NCBI GenBank assembly: GCA_016801885.1
Contig: CM028895.1
Coordinates: 6,100,001-6,164,000, forward strand
DNA from: Toxotes chatareus
Lineage: Eukaryota > Chordata > Actinopteri > Toxotidae
Length of the DNA stretch: 64,000 nt
Direction: 5' to 3'
Of this stretch, positions 50,122 through 61,640 are shown piece by piece. The notes beneath the pieces were generated by a model. It worked only from the letters and a program-made list of their open reading frames with translations, was not told the origin of the DNA and did not search any database. The first letter of the stretch is position 1. Each line of letters starts with the position of its first letter. A program made the translations under genes and the position numbers.

Positions 50122-53100
50122 CCTTTCGCCACAAACATTTCAGGTATCTGCTCTTAAATCGCTGTGCCATGATGAGAAACCTCTCCCTTGGGAGCAAACA
50201 CTGTTTATTTTTGGGGCATGAACAACATTATCCAGGCCAAAAGCATCTCCTAGGGATATCATCAATGTTTGAATATATTTAGCAAAAAAAAAAAAAGTAA
50301 ACGTGAACCTAGCCCAATTTTCTGACACTGTGAGGTGTGGAAAAGTTAGCAAGTGAAAATAGAGGAGAGTTATTCCTCTGCCAGAGCCATCTAAATATTT
50401 CTTCCAGGGTCTTGTCTTCTTGGCAACAGGGCCGTCTCACTGTGATCTGTCAGTATAGAGCAGGACAGAGAGAAAAAAACTGCCATTACTGGTGCTGAGC
50501 AGTGCAGACAAGGGTGAAAAGGTGCTCTATGTATGACTGTGAACAACCGCGGAGATGGCGTGAGTCAGTGGATTTAGCCAGAATTAAGAGCCTGTGCCCG
50601 TTGAGAGATGTGGCTCACCTCGCCGTTACCCATAAATCCCAAATGCTCTCATTATTAAGTGAATTCATCTTGTCAGAGGCCAGGACATGGCTCAATTTAG
50701 GCTCCAGATTGCCATCCAGTTTTATTGAGTGGTCTCTCTCCTCAGTCGGGGGGTTGGGGGGGGGGCGCCCTTGCCAAACGAGGCTGGCGCGATGGCGGCC
50801 GCCATCGACATCTTTACAGCTTCATCCTCCACTGACTTTGCATACGCTTACACCACATACTCTCACATTGTGCTGAGTCACTGTGATTTGGGACCAGGAA
50901 TTTGTTTTGTTATTGGGGAAAGGATGTGAGTGTGTGTGTTGGTTTGCTCACTGTGTCCATTTCTCTTGCAAAGTTATGCTTTCGTTCCTGTGTTTTTGGC
51001 ACTGAAATCACAATGAAATGATAGTCGGCCAAGTTGCTTTGATAATTTTACTATCATCCTGTTGTTTACTTTCCCTGCAAATGCACAAAAATCAAAGTCC
51101 AAACACACACACACCTCTCTGTCTTTGTGTTGGTGCATTTCTGTGGGTGGCTTATCATTATTCTGCTTTGCGTCCTCTTTAACATAGCTATCAGTGGGAG
51201 AGGAGCACTGTCTCCAATCCTGCTGGTTAGCAGACTGAAGCCAGCATGGCCACCGCAGCATCCATGCTTGTCACTCTGGGTGTGTTATCGTTAACGGGAG
51301 GCAGATAGCAGGCAGAGACGAAACACGTGGCCACTCGGCCGTTGATTTGGCAGCTGTCTCTCCCGCTCCCTCTCTGTGTCTGGAACTGTTTGGTGTGGTT
51401 TTCTTCTGTGTCACAGAGTTCAGTGTGTTTTAAGGTTGCTGAATGGTCTGTGTGATAAGCTGGGGGCAGGATTTCTTTGGTTTATCCTCGGCTCTGTGTT
51501 CTCTGCTAGAACAAAATCACTTGCAGTTTTAGTTAATTTTACTACTTTTTTCAGGCTCAGCTGGCTGTTTGGTTTGGTTAGAGGGTTTGGTACAATGATT
51601 GCTGCAGCCAGGTTTAAAGGAATGGGAGCTTTTTTTGTCCAGTGTAGACTAGAGGTATTTAAGAATGATGTTACTTGGGTTAAAGCATGGGGTTGTAATA
51701 ATGTTTTTCAAACTGTGACAGCAGATGGTATATTTAAATGTACCCTGTGGAGTTTTCTTGCGAACACAGTTATATGCAGTGTTTGTCATTAAAATTCATT
51801 GTGTGGATCCTTGTGACCTAAAAGCTATTGTGGTGAATGCTTTTTTACCTTACCTGCATTTTGAACAGGAACTAGGATCTACCCGCCCCCCCAAATGTCC
51901 CTGTTCAGGGTGGTAGTACTTTCCAGTGGCCCGGGAACAATCGGTTTGCAGTGCTGACTGTCTTTGATTGGCAAGCATTGCAGCTGCTAGAACTTGTGTG
52001 CAGCCTCAGCCTCATTCACACAGTCAGCAAGCATAAATAAGACTTCAAGCTTGAGTTTAAGCCATGGTTTCTTTACCTCTAACTCTTTAATTCTTCCACA
52101 CCTTTGTTACCAAATACAGAGCATGTTGTGAAGTTTTTGAAAATAAACACACACTCAATCCTTTCCTCGTGCTTTGGAATTTGTTCATACTGTCTACAGC
52201 CTGCACAGGCATGCAGTAAATGCTGATATCCGAGACACACACACACACACACAGTGCACACAACATAAGCGGTATCTCTCAAACCATTCACTGCCGCTAC
52301 ACCTCCCATTTACAGCAAGAGATCTCCCAGATAACCCACTATCTCAAAAATTAGAATAGTCACTCAGCCAGCTCCTCTTCAGCACATTCTTTAATGGCTG
52401 CAGATTTGTGACAGTCTCAACCACCGGGATTCAATTTAAATCTCCACTTGACATGCTGAGTATGAGATGGTCCAGAACAATCTTTCTTGCAGAGGTGGCA
52501 TGGATTTTCCACCAAGGAAGGTCTAGGCGCTGAGTGCAGTACCTGATTTGGCAATGCCCTTGCGTATGGAGCTTGACCTTGCGTTCTTGTTTTACAATGC
52601 AGACAAATGAGTGGCATTTTTAAAATGATCGCAGCTACTGATGAGCTTTATAGTTATACAGCTTTGCTTCCTCATTAAGTCTAAATGTCAAGCACTGCCA
52701 CAGATGGAAGAGCTGTAGTCGTTTAACCTAGCTTGTGACAGTAAACACAGGTGGTGCCATCAACCGTGAAGCGGTACAGGTACACCGATTTGGGAGCAGA
52801 TGTCAGCTTCATTGCCAATTGAGAGTTCTTAAAATCACATATCATAAACCTTGAAATGTCTTAACTTCAAGCTACTGAAAGCTGTTGACCTTAAGGTTTT
52901 GTGGAGCAGTGTGCAGCACAGTCATTGGCTACATTCACTCTGCAGTACAATGGCTGCCATGTGACTCAGCAGCTTTTATGAGAAATAAAGGTGTGATCAC
53001 ACAACAGAGATGAAATTGGAAATGCGGGGAAGTGTGCATTGAAAATGAACAAATGCTGGGAACTCGCAATAAGTCAGAAGGATTAATGAACCCTTATGAA

Positions 53101-53189
53101 TGAGTGGTGAAATGTCTGACAGGCTAGACAGCATTGGTGTACAGCTTTTCACTTTCTTAATACAGAAAGGGGAGAATTTTGTTTGTTTT
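50122..53189. other. Non-coding stretch, no gene seen
   Basis: A short G-rich, CpG-containing patch lies at 50,743-50,810, around a NotI-type GCGGCCGC and an ATGGCGGCC. It has a 46-codon ATG frame without recognisable character. The 138-codon plus frame at 51,376-51,792 opens at GTG in GT-rich DNA and has no motif I know. (AC)n lies at 52,235-52,253. Confidence 0.5.
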
Positions 53190-53620
53190 CAATTAAGGCC
53201 GCAGCCAACGTTATCAATTAATTTATTCTATTCATTCATTTTTTTTATTGTTTAGTCAGAAAATTGTCAGATTGTAATCTCATTCTCTCTTCTCAGTCCC
53301 ATTGTAATATCCCTGAGCCCAAGGTTAGTCTTCTGAGTGCTGAGTGATCAATCGATTATCTTCTTCTGATAATCGATTAGTCTTTTGTGAGGATTTGCTG
53401 CTTTGCTTGATCTCATGAGAGCAAACTAAACATCTTTTAATTTTGGACTTTTGGTCGGACAAAACGAGCAACGTGAAGACATTTCATTTCGGAGCCTGGG
53501 AAAAAAGTGATGGCTGTTTTTCAGTATTTTCAGACATTTTCATGAAAAAACACAATTGATTGATTAACCAAGAATATAATCAACAGATTAACTGATCATG
53601 AAAATAATGGTTACCTGCCT
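53190..53620. repeat. Two joined fragments of the TAATCGATTA repeat (family B)
   Basis: The left part (53,190-53,345) begins with a decayed CCGCAGCCAACG terminus and has GTTTAGTCAGAAAATTGTCAG and GAGCCCAAGG. The right part (53,346-53,620) has CTGATAATCGATTAGTC, GAGGATTTGCTGCTTTGC, TTTTGGACTTTTGGTCGGAC, ACAAAACGAGCAACGTGAAG and GATCATGAAAATAATGG. The two parts run in opposite orientations, meeting near an 11-bp inverted repeat at 53,350-53,378 (AATCGATTATC, 7-base loop). The right part is nearly complete. Confidence 0.65.
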
Positions 53621-54002
53621 CCCTAAACAAAATAAGAGAGCTGCTACTCTACCCTTGTATGTGTATACTGTTTACTATTGTATGACAACATATTGATTTT
53701 ATATGTTGAATGTGTATTTATAGTGACATTCTATTTATTACTGCTGTACCAGTGAATCTGCACCTTAGTAACCTTGCCATCTTTGCACTACTGATTTGAT
53801 GTAAATATGCCTTCATATGAGTGATTTGAGTGATGATGATGATGATGGTGGTGGTCGTGGTGATGGAGGTGGTGATGGAGGTGGTGATGAGGAGCAGTGA
53901 GAGTGGCCAAAGATGAAGGTATGGTCAGATAGGGATGGTGGAAACTGCAGTGAGAGCTGCTGAGTTGAGGCTCAGCTTCCTCCATTGTGAGGAAACTTTA
54001 GT

Positions 54003-54015
54003 GACACCTGCTGGC
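54003..54015 (-). promoter_or_regulatory. Candidate CTCF core
   Basis: Minus strand GCCAGCAGGTGTC resembles the CTCF core (CCASYAGRKGGC). It has one clear deviation at the end. A second, similar core in the same orientation is at 54,360-54,372. Confidence 0.3.
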
Positions 54016-54154
54016 AGCCTTACAAACACCAGACAAGCCCCTGTAGTTTATCTAAATTTGACCAACAGTAAGGTGTCACTTTCTTTGCTCAGTCAGTTAA
54101 ACCACCAGGCACATTTACATATCCCCAGACGCGGCTCATTGCGAGAGTGCAATG

Positions 54155-54180
54155 TACTCTGCTCATGAAAGAGCAGAGTA
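54155..54180. repeat. 10-bp inverted repeat
   Basis: TACTCTGCTC, six-base loop ATGAAA, then the exact complement. No tail or other context suggests a function. Confidence 0.8.
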
Positions 54181-54359
54181 AACAGGGATTTCAGAGTGCA
54201 CATAATAAAACAAAGGATTTCACAGTGTGTACACAGTACAACACAACATGCACTTTGAATATAATGACCAACATGTATGGATGCTGCTGTGGCCTGCTGG
54301 ATTTACAGTGCTATACTGGATTTCAAGCTGACTGACACTGTTCAGACATGATGTAACTC

Positions 54360-54372
54360 CGCCATCTAGTGT
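54360..54372 (-). promoter_or_regulatory. Candidate CTCF core
   Basis: Minus strand ACACTAGATGGCG agrees well with the CTCF core consensus. It stands about 350 bp from the weaker site at 54,003-54,015 and points the same way. Occupancy cannot be judged from sequence. Confidence 0.35.
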
Positions 54373-56949
54373 TTAAAAAGTAATAATGAATTAACGGTAA
54401 ATGTCACCGAATATTTACTTTCCCAAAGGTTGCGTTCACATCCAAAAGCGGTTTGTTGTTCATAAAGTGCATTTGGTGCAGATCCTTATATTTTATGTGA
54501 CAACTGTTTTACAGCTGTAATTAGAATAAATGGGGACTGTGACCTAATTAAATATGTTGGGGTATGAGAGGAGGTTGTACGTGTACTGTATCAATTATTC
54601 AAAGCACCCAGGCTGGTTAAGCAACATGATATGGATCATAGATATTTATTATGTCAGAAGTTCAAGTGTTTTATTGCACCAGACCAACAAGAGAAGATTT
54701 ATTTTGACCAAGACTGATGAGTTTGGCTTACAGGCATACCATGTTGTTAACAGTCATTATAAATCTAGGACCTGTCTTCACATGCTGCATCAACACAGTA
54801 ATAAAATCTGCTTTCTTACACCTTAAAAAGCCTTTTCCAACATTACACATTTATTTAATATTCATCAAATGAACAAGGAATGCTCAGGTCGATATATCAA
54901 GAAGACCTAAAGTTTCTGCTGACCTGCTAATGGCTGCCTTCTCAGGTTAAGATACAGCTTCCTCATGGTAGAATGAACACTCCTCTGCTGACAGCAATAT
55001 TTTATTTTGGAAAGAAAAGACAAGTGGTTTGCAAAAGCGATGAAAAGGAGGATATCTGTGTCAGTCAGACAGAAGGAAAACTGTGACCCCAATTATTAGC
55101 CACTTACTGTGCCATCCTTACATCACCTTCACAGAAATTTCCCTGCTTACTTCATGTGACTCCAATGAGTCTCAAAGGGTTTTCACCTAACGACGCTCAC
55201 GTGAGCTCAAGATATGAACAACCCTCAGGGCATACAGTGCTCCGGAGTGCCCATTTTAAAAACTACCTTTTTACCTTAGCATTTATTAAAATATGCTGAG
55301 TACATATTATTTATCGTGATTTATCCTCAGCCTTCTCTTAATCCTGTACTTATCCCTTTTCTACATGACTGTACTCTTCTTCTGCTTTTTTAAATGATTT
55401 ATTTATTTTAACTGCTTTTTCCAATTTAGTGGTAACCTTAATTTCAAGTACTTTAAACTTCATCTCTATAAAACCCAATAATGTAACACTGGGCCATTTA
55501 CAACTGGCCTTTCTTTTGGAACTGAGCACTGAAATCCAGAATGTGGTTATATTCTTACAGCAAAACTGGAATTTAGACAATATTTGCTCCCAGTGAGATA
55601 AATTCAAAGACTTAGCAGAAGATTAGTTGAATCAAACAAAATTAGCTGGGTAATGAGTATCCTTTCTTTGTTTTGTATTTTATCAGATTTGGAATTTGCA
55701 AGGTAATATTTTACAGAAGATTTTTTTTAAATTGGAAAGTTTTTAGGAAATTTAGGCTTTAATGAACAAGCTGTCCTACTTAACTGGAAGCCCCCAAGCA
55801 TCACATGCGTCTTGTACATCCACATGTACCATGAAATGTGGCATGAAATTCTTGGCATGCATGAAGTATCCAAACTCAGGATTACATTGTGCCATGGAAT
55901 GCCCAAAGTAAACATAATGTAATTAAATAATATGGCACACTGGCATATCAATACCAGAATAATCTGCAACGCTTGGGAAAAATGAACTTTTGAGCCACTA
56001 ATACAGCAAAATAAATAACTGATAGGTTGAGGAAAATAATCACATTGATACTAAAGTCGTATAAAAATCCAAGATTGATTTCTAACACTGTCTAATATAC
56101 CCAGTGTAATAACTAAGATCTTGGTTGTCCAATTTATATGTTTGCATGTTGTGTATTGTATTGTCAGAATCTCAAATTTCAGCTTAGTGGCATTAAATGA
56201 TCAACAAACATCACAAACATCAGATCACACACAGTACGATCACATCAAAAACAAACAAACAGCAATTAAAACTCATCGGCATCAGCATTCCCAAAATGCC
56301 TCCCTAAACAAAACAAGACTTCCACTGAAAGTCTCTGTATGTCTCCTTCTATGCCTACGGCACAGCTGAGCAGTCGCATACACAATAAGGCAGATGCATG
56401 TGAAATTACATATAACATAGTGCAATGATGAACTGTGTTCGACTGCTGAGTACTACATCAAAAAAAAACCTTAACTATTTCCACATGTCAATTTAAACAT
56501 ATTATCATGACACAGTTCCACCAAAAATCAATATACAATAACATTAAATTATTTCCCAGCCCCACTTTGCTGATTGTATAATGTTACAGGCAAAGCTTCA
56601 CTCACTTGAATGTCAATACAGCATTTAATCATCTGCAAGGTAACATCAAAGTAGACAGAGGCTTGCACAGTGCACACCAGTGAATCAATAATCATACGTT
56701 TGTTTGTGATTATTTATGATGAATAATAAACAAATGCTCTATTTTCCATCCAAATCCATCATTCTCACCCATATATAAACCCTAAATTACACTAACTGGC
56801 AGCTGCAATTGACGCACTGTAACTAAATAGATACCGCTGCTTGCTAACCGATTTGCAAAGCATTGATGATACAGCATAACAAACTGCTGCACTGCTCATT
56901 AAACCAGCAATAAACATTAAAGAGGCCATAACTGAGCAAGCTGTCTTAC

Positions 56950-57064
56950 CTTGAAGCAGGTGTTTGCTCTTTGCCTTCCTCTGTTTAGAGGTATCCATCA
57001 AATTCCAGGGCACTGAGCAGATTTGTCCTGGTATTAGTTCACTCTTTTGAACAAATATCCCAAC
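56950..57064 (-). CDS. Candidate splice-bounded exon (unrecognised)
   Basis: On the minus strand a pyrimidine-rich tract ending TTTTCAG (acceptor, 57,065-57,071) precedes 115 bases. These end in CTTCAAG followed by GTAAGA, a strong donor at 56,949. The frame is open throughout: 38 codons beginning VGIFVQKSELIPGQICS and ending KAKSKHLLQ, leaving phase 1. Composition is not low-complexity. I do not recognise the peptide. It lies between AT-rich DNA and a LINE remnant, so it may be repeat-derived. The evidence is the splice-site pair plus the open frame only. Confidence 0.2.
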
Positions 57065-57518
57065 CTGAAAACTAAAAGCTCTCACAAAGGTTCAGCAGTT
57101 AATCAAACTGGTTGCACCAATCAGTGGATTACTTCCTGATTGATAATGTGCAACCGTCTCCCTACAACCCTGTTTTCACCCCCTGACTTTTGATAAAAAG
57201 TTTGCAGCTTCACCATCCTCCTGAGAGTTGTTGTTGTATTTTCCTGTTTCTTCATCTGCTGCTTGTTTTTAGAATAAATGTGTTGGTTCAGTTTTTACCA
57301 ACATTATTGGTTAGCTCACAATCTGACAAGCTCTGTGTTTGTTACTCTGTGCATATGTATCAGTGCTACCCTCTGGAGCTGGATCTGTACTGTATACATG
57401 TATATATGTGACTTTGTTATGTGTTGACATGATCCTTATACAAATTGTCCAAAAAAAAAAAAAAGAATGGACAGTTTCTGTGATACCCATTCTTTACAGA
57501 CTTCATCAGACTTCAGTA
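57065..57518. other. Non-coding stretch
   Basis: No frame of note. An A run with flanking GT-rich sequence lies near 57,449-57,462. The part nearest 57,518 may be decayed continuation of the LINE that follows. Confidence 0.45.
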
Positions 57519-57812
57519 TCATACACTGAGCAAAGTCAATATCATTAACAGCAGGCTTGACTTTTTACAATGCACACAATTAAACAAGTCATAATAAAGC
57601 TTCTGCCATAGATTAACAATTTCATCTGTGCCACTCACACCAACAATACCAGAGGTTAAAGGGTTTTTATTGGTTCTGACCTCATTCCAAAATTCATTAT
57701 AACTTTTAATGTGCAATTTCTGTGCAAGCAAATCAGCCCTCGTGGTATTCTCATTTCTTAAAGGTTTAATTTTAGCACAAACACTGCAACGCTTTTTTAA
57801 GGCCTCAGTCAC
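57519..57812 (-). pseudogene. LINE ORF2 remnant (linker before reverse transcriptase)
   Basis: The minus frame contains RNENTTRADLLAQKL, SYNEFWNEVRTNKNP and GVSGTDEIVNLWQKLYYDLFNC. This is the pattern of the region between endonuclease and reverse transcriptase in fish non-LTR retrotransposons of the jockey/CR1 kind: a basic linker, then EFW-E, then a VSG...I..LW..YY..LFN motif. The frame has no ATG at its start (it opens at GTG) and stops before the reverse transcriptase begins. Only about 290 bp of a roughly 3-kb gene are recognisable. It is a different segment from the LINE at 13,671-14,430. The family resemblance is from memory. Confidence 0.6.
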
Positions 57813-60149
57813 CTGAAAGTTTTATTCCACTGATTTATTTTTACATTTATTAAAAGAGCTCGCTTACCAGCATGCTATGCAAATGTTTTCCTGTCATACT
57901 TCATTTCCATTATTCTTACTAAGGCCAGACCAGTCCAGGCTTCCATTGTTGCTGTTGTTTATTAATAATGCAAGCAGTGTCTTTACGATTTACAGTCATA
58001 GCAAAAACAATATGGTGTGTGGTAACCAATCTCTATGTTGAATAAGGCATCAAGTCAATCCATGATACACTGTCTCTTTACTAGCATTTCCTAAAACTGT
58101 TTACAGGTAACAATACTTTACTAAATGGAGGACAAATTGTTGAGGTAAGGTTCACAAGATCTGTCTCTTGAAAGCTGTCACTATCCCTAAAATGCCATTG
58201 ACCTCTCTGGACAGAACTGAAGTATGAATGTTTCAAGTATAAGTTATGAATGCAAAATCTTTGACTGCTCAGCAGATACCTGTGAAATATAATTCATAAT
58301 TAAAATGTTCTTAGTGTCGTGCATTTCATAAAATGTTTTGTAGCGCAGAATACATTTTGGAAATGCTTTCTGAGTGCCTCCATGACGCCTTCCTTCCCAA
58401 GTGTTACAGATGATTGTGGTAATGATATTCTAATGATACTCTAATTATACTTTAATTACTCTGTTCCATTTTGTTTGTTTCATGGCATGAGATGCACTTT
58501 GTGGCATGAAAAGTGACACTTGCCCCAAAATGCATTTGTGCATGCCTGTTTACAGAGCTCTGAATCCCTGTCCACATCATAGATTTTTTTTTTTCTGAAA
58601 ATGATAAAGCAGTCCAGTCTGGATTATCAGGCTTTGGTTGCACATAAAGAGCAACATCTGACTCTCAGCGGATTATATGAAACGTGCTGGTTGTGTGTCT
58701 TCCCACTCCAGCACACTCCAGAGTAGAGTTCACATGTTCTCCTTCAGAAACTCTTCCCCAGCGTCTCAATCTGTAAAGGTCAACAAAGACAAAAAGGTCA
58801 GAAGTGATTGAGCTGCCTCTGCCTTGCTGAGAACAACACTGATGATGATATCACAACTGACAGACAGAACTCTCTTGTGTAACAGGGAAGGTGTGGGTGG
58901 GGGATTGACAGGGTTGATCATAAAGACAAATTACTTTCCTCTGTATGAAATTAACTTGGTCGATGAAACAAATCTGAAACATCTCCTGAGTCATTTTCTT
59001 TGAACTATTGTCTACACTTCCAGGAAAATGCCTCAGTGCACTATGCCCTTTGTACCACAGGGTGGTGCTACTGCATCAGCTTTAGGAGTCGGAACCACTA
59101 AGTAAGATGGAAAATATTTGTGTGCTGACTGTGGGTGGGGGTTGTTATTGTGATTCAGCTCCTCGCCACAGGAGTGAGACTTCTCAGAGGCAGGCTGGAT
59201 ATTTTTCAAAGATGGATGGTGAAACAACAACAAATGAAAAGCCTTTGGGTATTATGAATTTGATTTAGTGGCTTAATTCTAAAGTGACTGAAAAAAGAGG
59301 GGTGGTGGTGTGGGGGTAGAAAACCATCAACATACAGTAGTTCACAGAGAGTGTACAGTAAATTACATGTTCAAGGGCAACAATTTGCTACCTGAAAGCC
59401 TGTTTACAGTTACACAATGCCCCTCTGCACACACTTACACACACAGCCCTTGGTTTCTCTTCACATTTGCCTGGAGACATACCTGATCCCAACTCAATCC
59501 CAATTTATATGGACAAAATGGATGTTTATGCATACTAAACAGGAGCTACTGCGCTAACAGGCCTCTTATGGTATGGGGAAGGAGTACTTACACGAAGAAG
59601 CACAGGAGAAATACGTCTTTGTTGAGTCAGTTTAAAGTTAATGAACGTCTGCTGCATAACGTTGACTATCCCAAATGAAAATGAATGGCATGTGATCTGA
59701 ACCATGGCAGTGAATTACTGAATAAGCAGGTCTTCAGAGGAAGACTGCTGAGTGTGATTATGTGAGGCCTTTACAGCCGTGGTTTATAGCAGTGGGTCTG
59801 ATGACTTGGTCTGAAGCCCTGCCCACTCAGGTATCCTATTTACAAGCAGAAACAGATGAATTTTGCACAAGAATTGTGCCATTTTTATAGTATATTGATA
59901 ATCAATCAACTTCTGGGAAAACTGTGGTGTAGTGTTGTAAATTGCATTTTCATGTAGAAAAAAAAAACCAAACAAAAACAAGAAGACTTCAAAATATACT
60001 TTTCTTATGCTGCTGGGAACTGCTCTTCGATTAGTTTTGAATTTGCTCTTGCAGATTGTCAGAGAAATGAAAAACGGTCAGTATCAAAACATTTTCAGCT
60101 GTTTTCTACATTTTTTTTTTTTTTTTGGTCATTCTCAATAAGTACCTAA
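57813..60149. other. Non-coding stretch, no gene seen
   Basis: Frames are short and broken. A T run lies at 58,583-58,592 and another at 60,111-60,126. No repeat terminus or splice-bounded frame could be supported. Confidence 0.5.
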
Positions 60150-60292
60150 TCTTGCAGTCTTTTGGTTTTACTTGCTCAGGTACTGAGAAAAATGGCTTTG
60201 AGATTTCTGCCATCACCTGAACACAATGGAAGTGAATGGAATTGAATTTTTGTCATCAAAGCACCAGAAATGATATTTAAAAATAACAGCCT
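60150..60292. repeat. Second, truncated copy of MITE-like family D
   Basis: Contains CAGTCTTTTGGTTTTACTTG, GAGATTTCTGCCATC, AATGGAAGTGAATGGAATTG, CATCAAAGCACCAGAAATGA and TATTTAAAAATAACAGC, in the order seen at 45,700-45,850. The outer ends with the CACCCAA terminus are missing or too decayed to see. Confidence 0.6.
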
Positions 60293-61640
60293 TCTTTTCA
60301 TCTAAATATGGTCATGATGACAACACTTTCACTTTCAATTCCTTTGTTTCACCTGACCCACTTCATTTCAGCACCATTGAATGATTGCCTGGTGAGTCAC
60401 TTTAACCTTAACCATAATAACTACATGCCTAACCACAGCCTTTGCCCTAGTCAGAAACCAAGACTCTGCCTGATGGCTCATGTTGAATCAATGTTTTTGT
60501 ACCCCAGTCCACACAGTGCGATTATTACGAGTACACACACCACGAATATAAATGAATCGACAGAATAGAAAAGACATGAACACATCAGAATATGGAAAAT
60601 CCACGTCAGCCAACCGACTGAGCAGTGACATGGCCTGTGAAACTCCAATCTTCTCCACCAGTTGAAAAAAAAAAAAGAGGCTTCATCTGTCTAGACATAT
60701 TCCCACTGCACTGAGTTTATCAAGACATGAAAAAACATTGAATATCAAAGCTATTTGGCTTCTCTTATCACTCAAATGAGCAGGAACTGAACTATGCTGA
60801 TTATGTTGAGGGAAGAGAATATGCAACCAGTAATCTTAGAGGTTGTAACAGATGAGTTATGGAGCAGAGTGCCGCTCTTGGGGAGCAGTAGGCAACGTGA
60901 TCACTTCCGACATGACAGAGGACTGGTGACATTATGCTTTGCGGGATGTGGCCAAGAGGCTGAGCCCTGCATCTATGCTGTGTCTGTTTGAAGGTCGAAC
61001 AGAGTGTCATCCTTCGGGGGGAGTTGTGCCCTCCATTGCGTCGGTGGCACCGGGTCTGTCAGTGTGAGAGCCCGACTGCAGTACAACAATCTGACACTGG
61101 TGAGCGCACTGCAGCTTCCACTCCATCCAACTCCCACCAGGGTCTACAGAGTCAAGTCAGCCAGCGGGAACCCGGCGCAATCAGGAAATCTCACCACGTT
61201 GACTCCAAAATAAACGACACTGAGTTCTTCTAAATTACTTCGCAATTATGTCGGGGAATACAGTAATTTTATTTAAAAAGAGTCCCCATCAAAGTGTCTC
61301 GACACAGAAAAGGAAAGATTAGGCTACTTTTACACACACAGAGGCGATTCATGATTCACGTTTTACATGAAGCATTGATATATTTATGCTATTTTAGGTA
61401 TTTAAGAAAAAAATAGTAGAAAATACAGAAATAATGATACAGATTCAGTGTATTAAAAATAGCCCTGGATTTAACAGAGGAAATAAAAGACTTAATTGGG
61501 TATGATTTATTTATATAAATTAACTTGGATTACTGTGATTGTGTGACAGTTGCCAGAGGCAAGAATCGAATTTCTCACAGAACAATGAACCAAGTATTGT
61601 TATAACAGCCACCAAAAACATTACATTGAATAGCAAGTTA
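60293..61640. other. Non-coding stretch leading to CpG-rich region
   Basis: Position 60,840-61,210 is richer in GC and CpG than its surroundings and has overlapping 65-80-codon plus frames. None has a recognisable domain or a convincing splice pair. It could be part of an upstream promoter region. Position 61,230-61,640 is AT-rich. Confidence 0.45.

Larger units (their letters stand above)
53621..56949. other. Non-coding stretch, no gene seen
   Basis: GATG/GGTG simple sequence at 53,831-53,895 includes two 12-bp GATGGAGGTGGT units. Two CTCF-like cores and a 10-bp hairpin in 54,003-54,372 are listed separately. The remainder is AT-rich with short broken frames; no repeat family was recognised. 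Confidence 0.5.

Noticed and set aside
51376..51792. 138-codon plus-strand frame with hydrophobic stretches
   Set aside because: Opens at GTG. GT-rich DNA gives Val/Phe/Leu/Cys-rich translations, and there is no ATG context or family resemblance.
60363..60380. Possible REST/NRSF site starting TTCAGCACC
   Set aside because: Only the left half matches; the GGACAGCGCC half is replaced by unrelated sequence.
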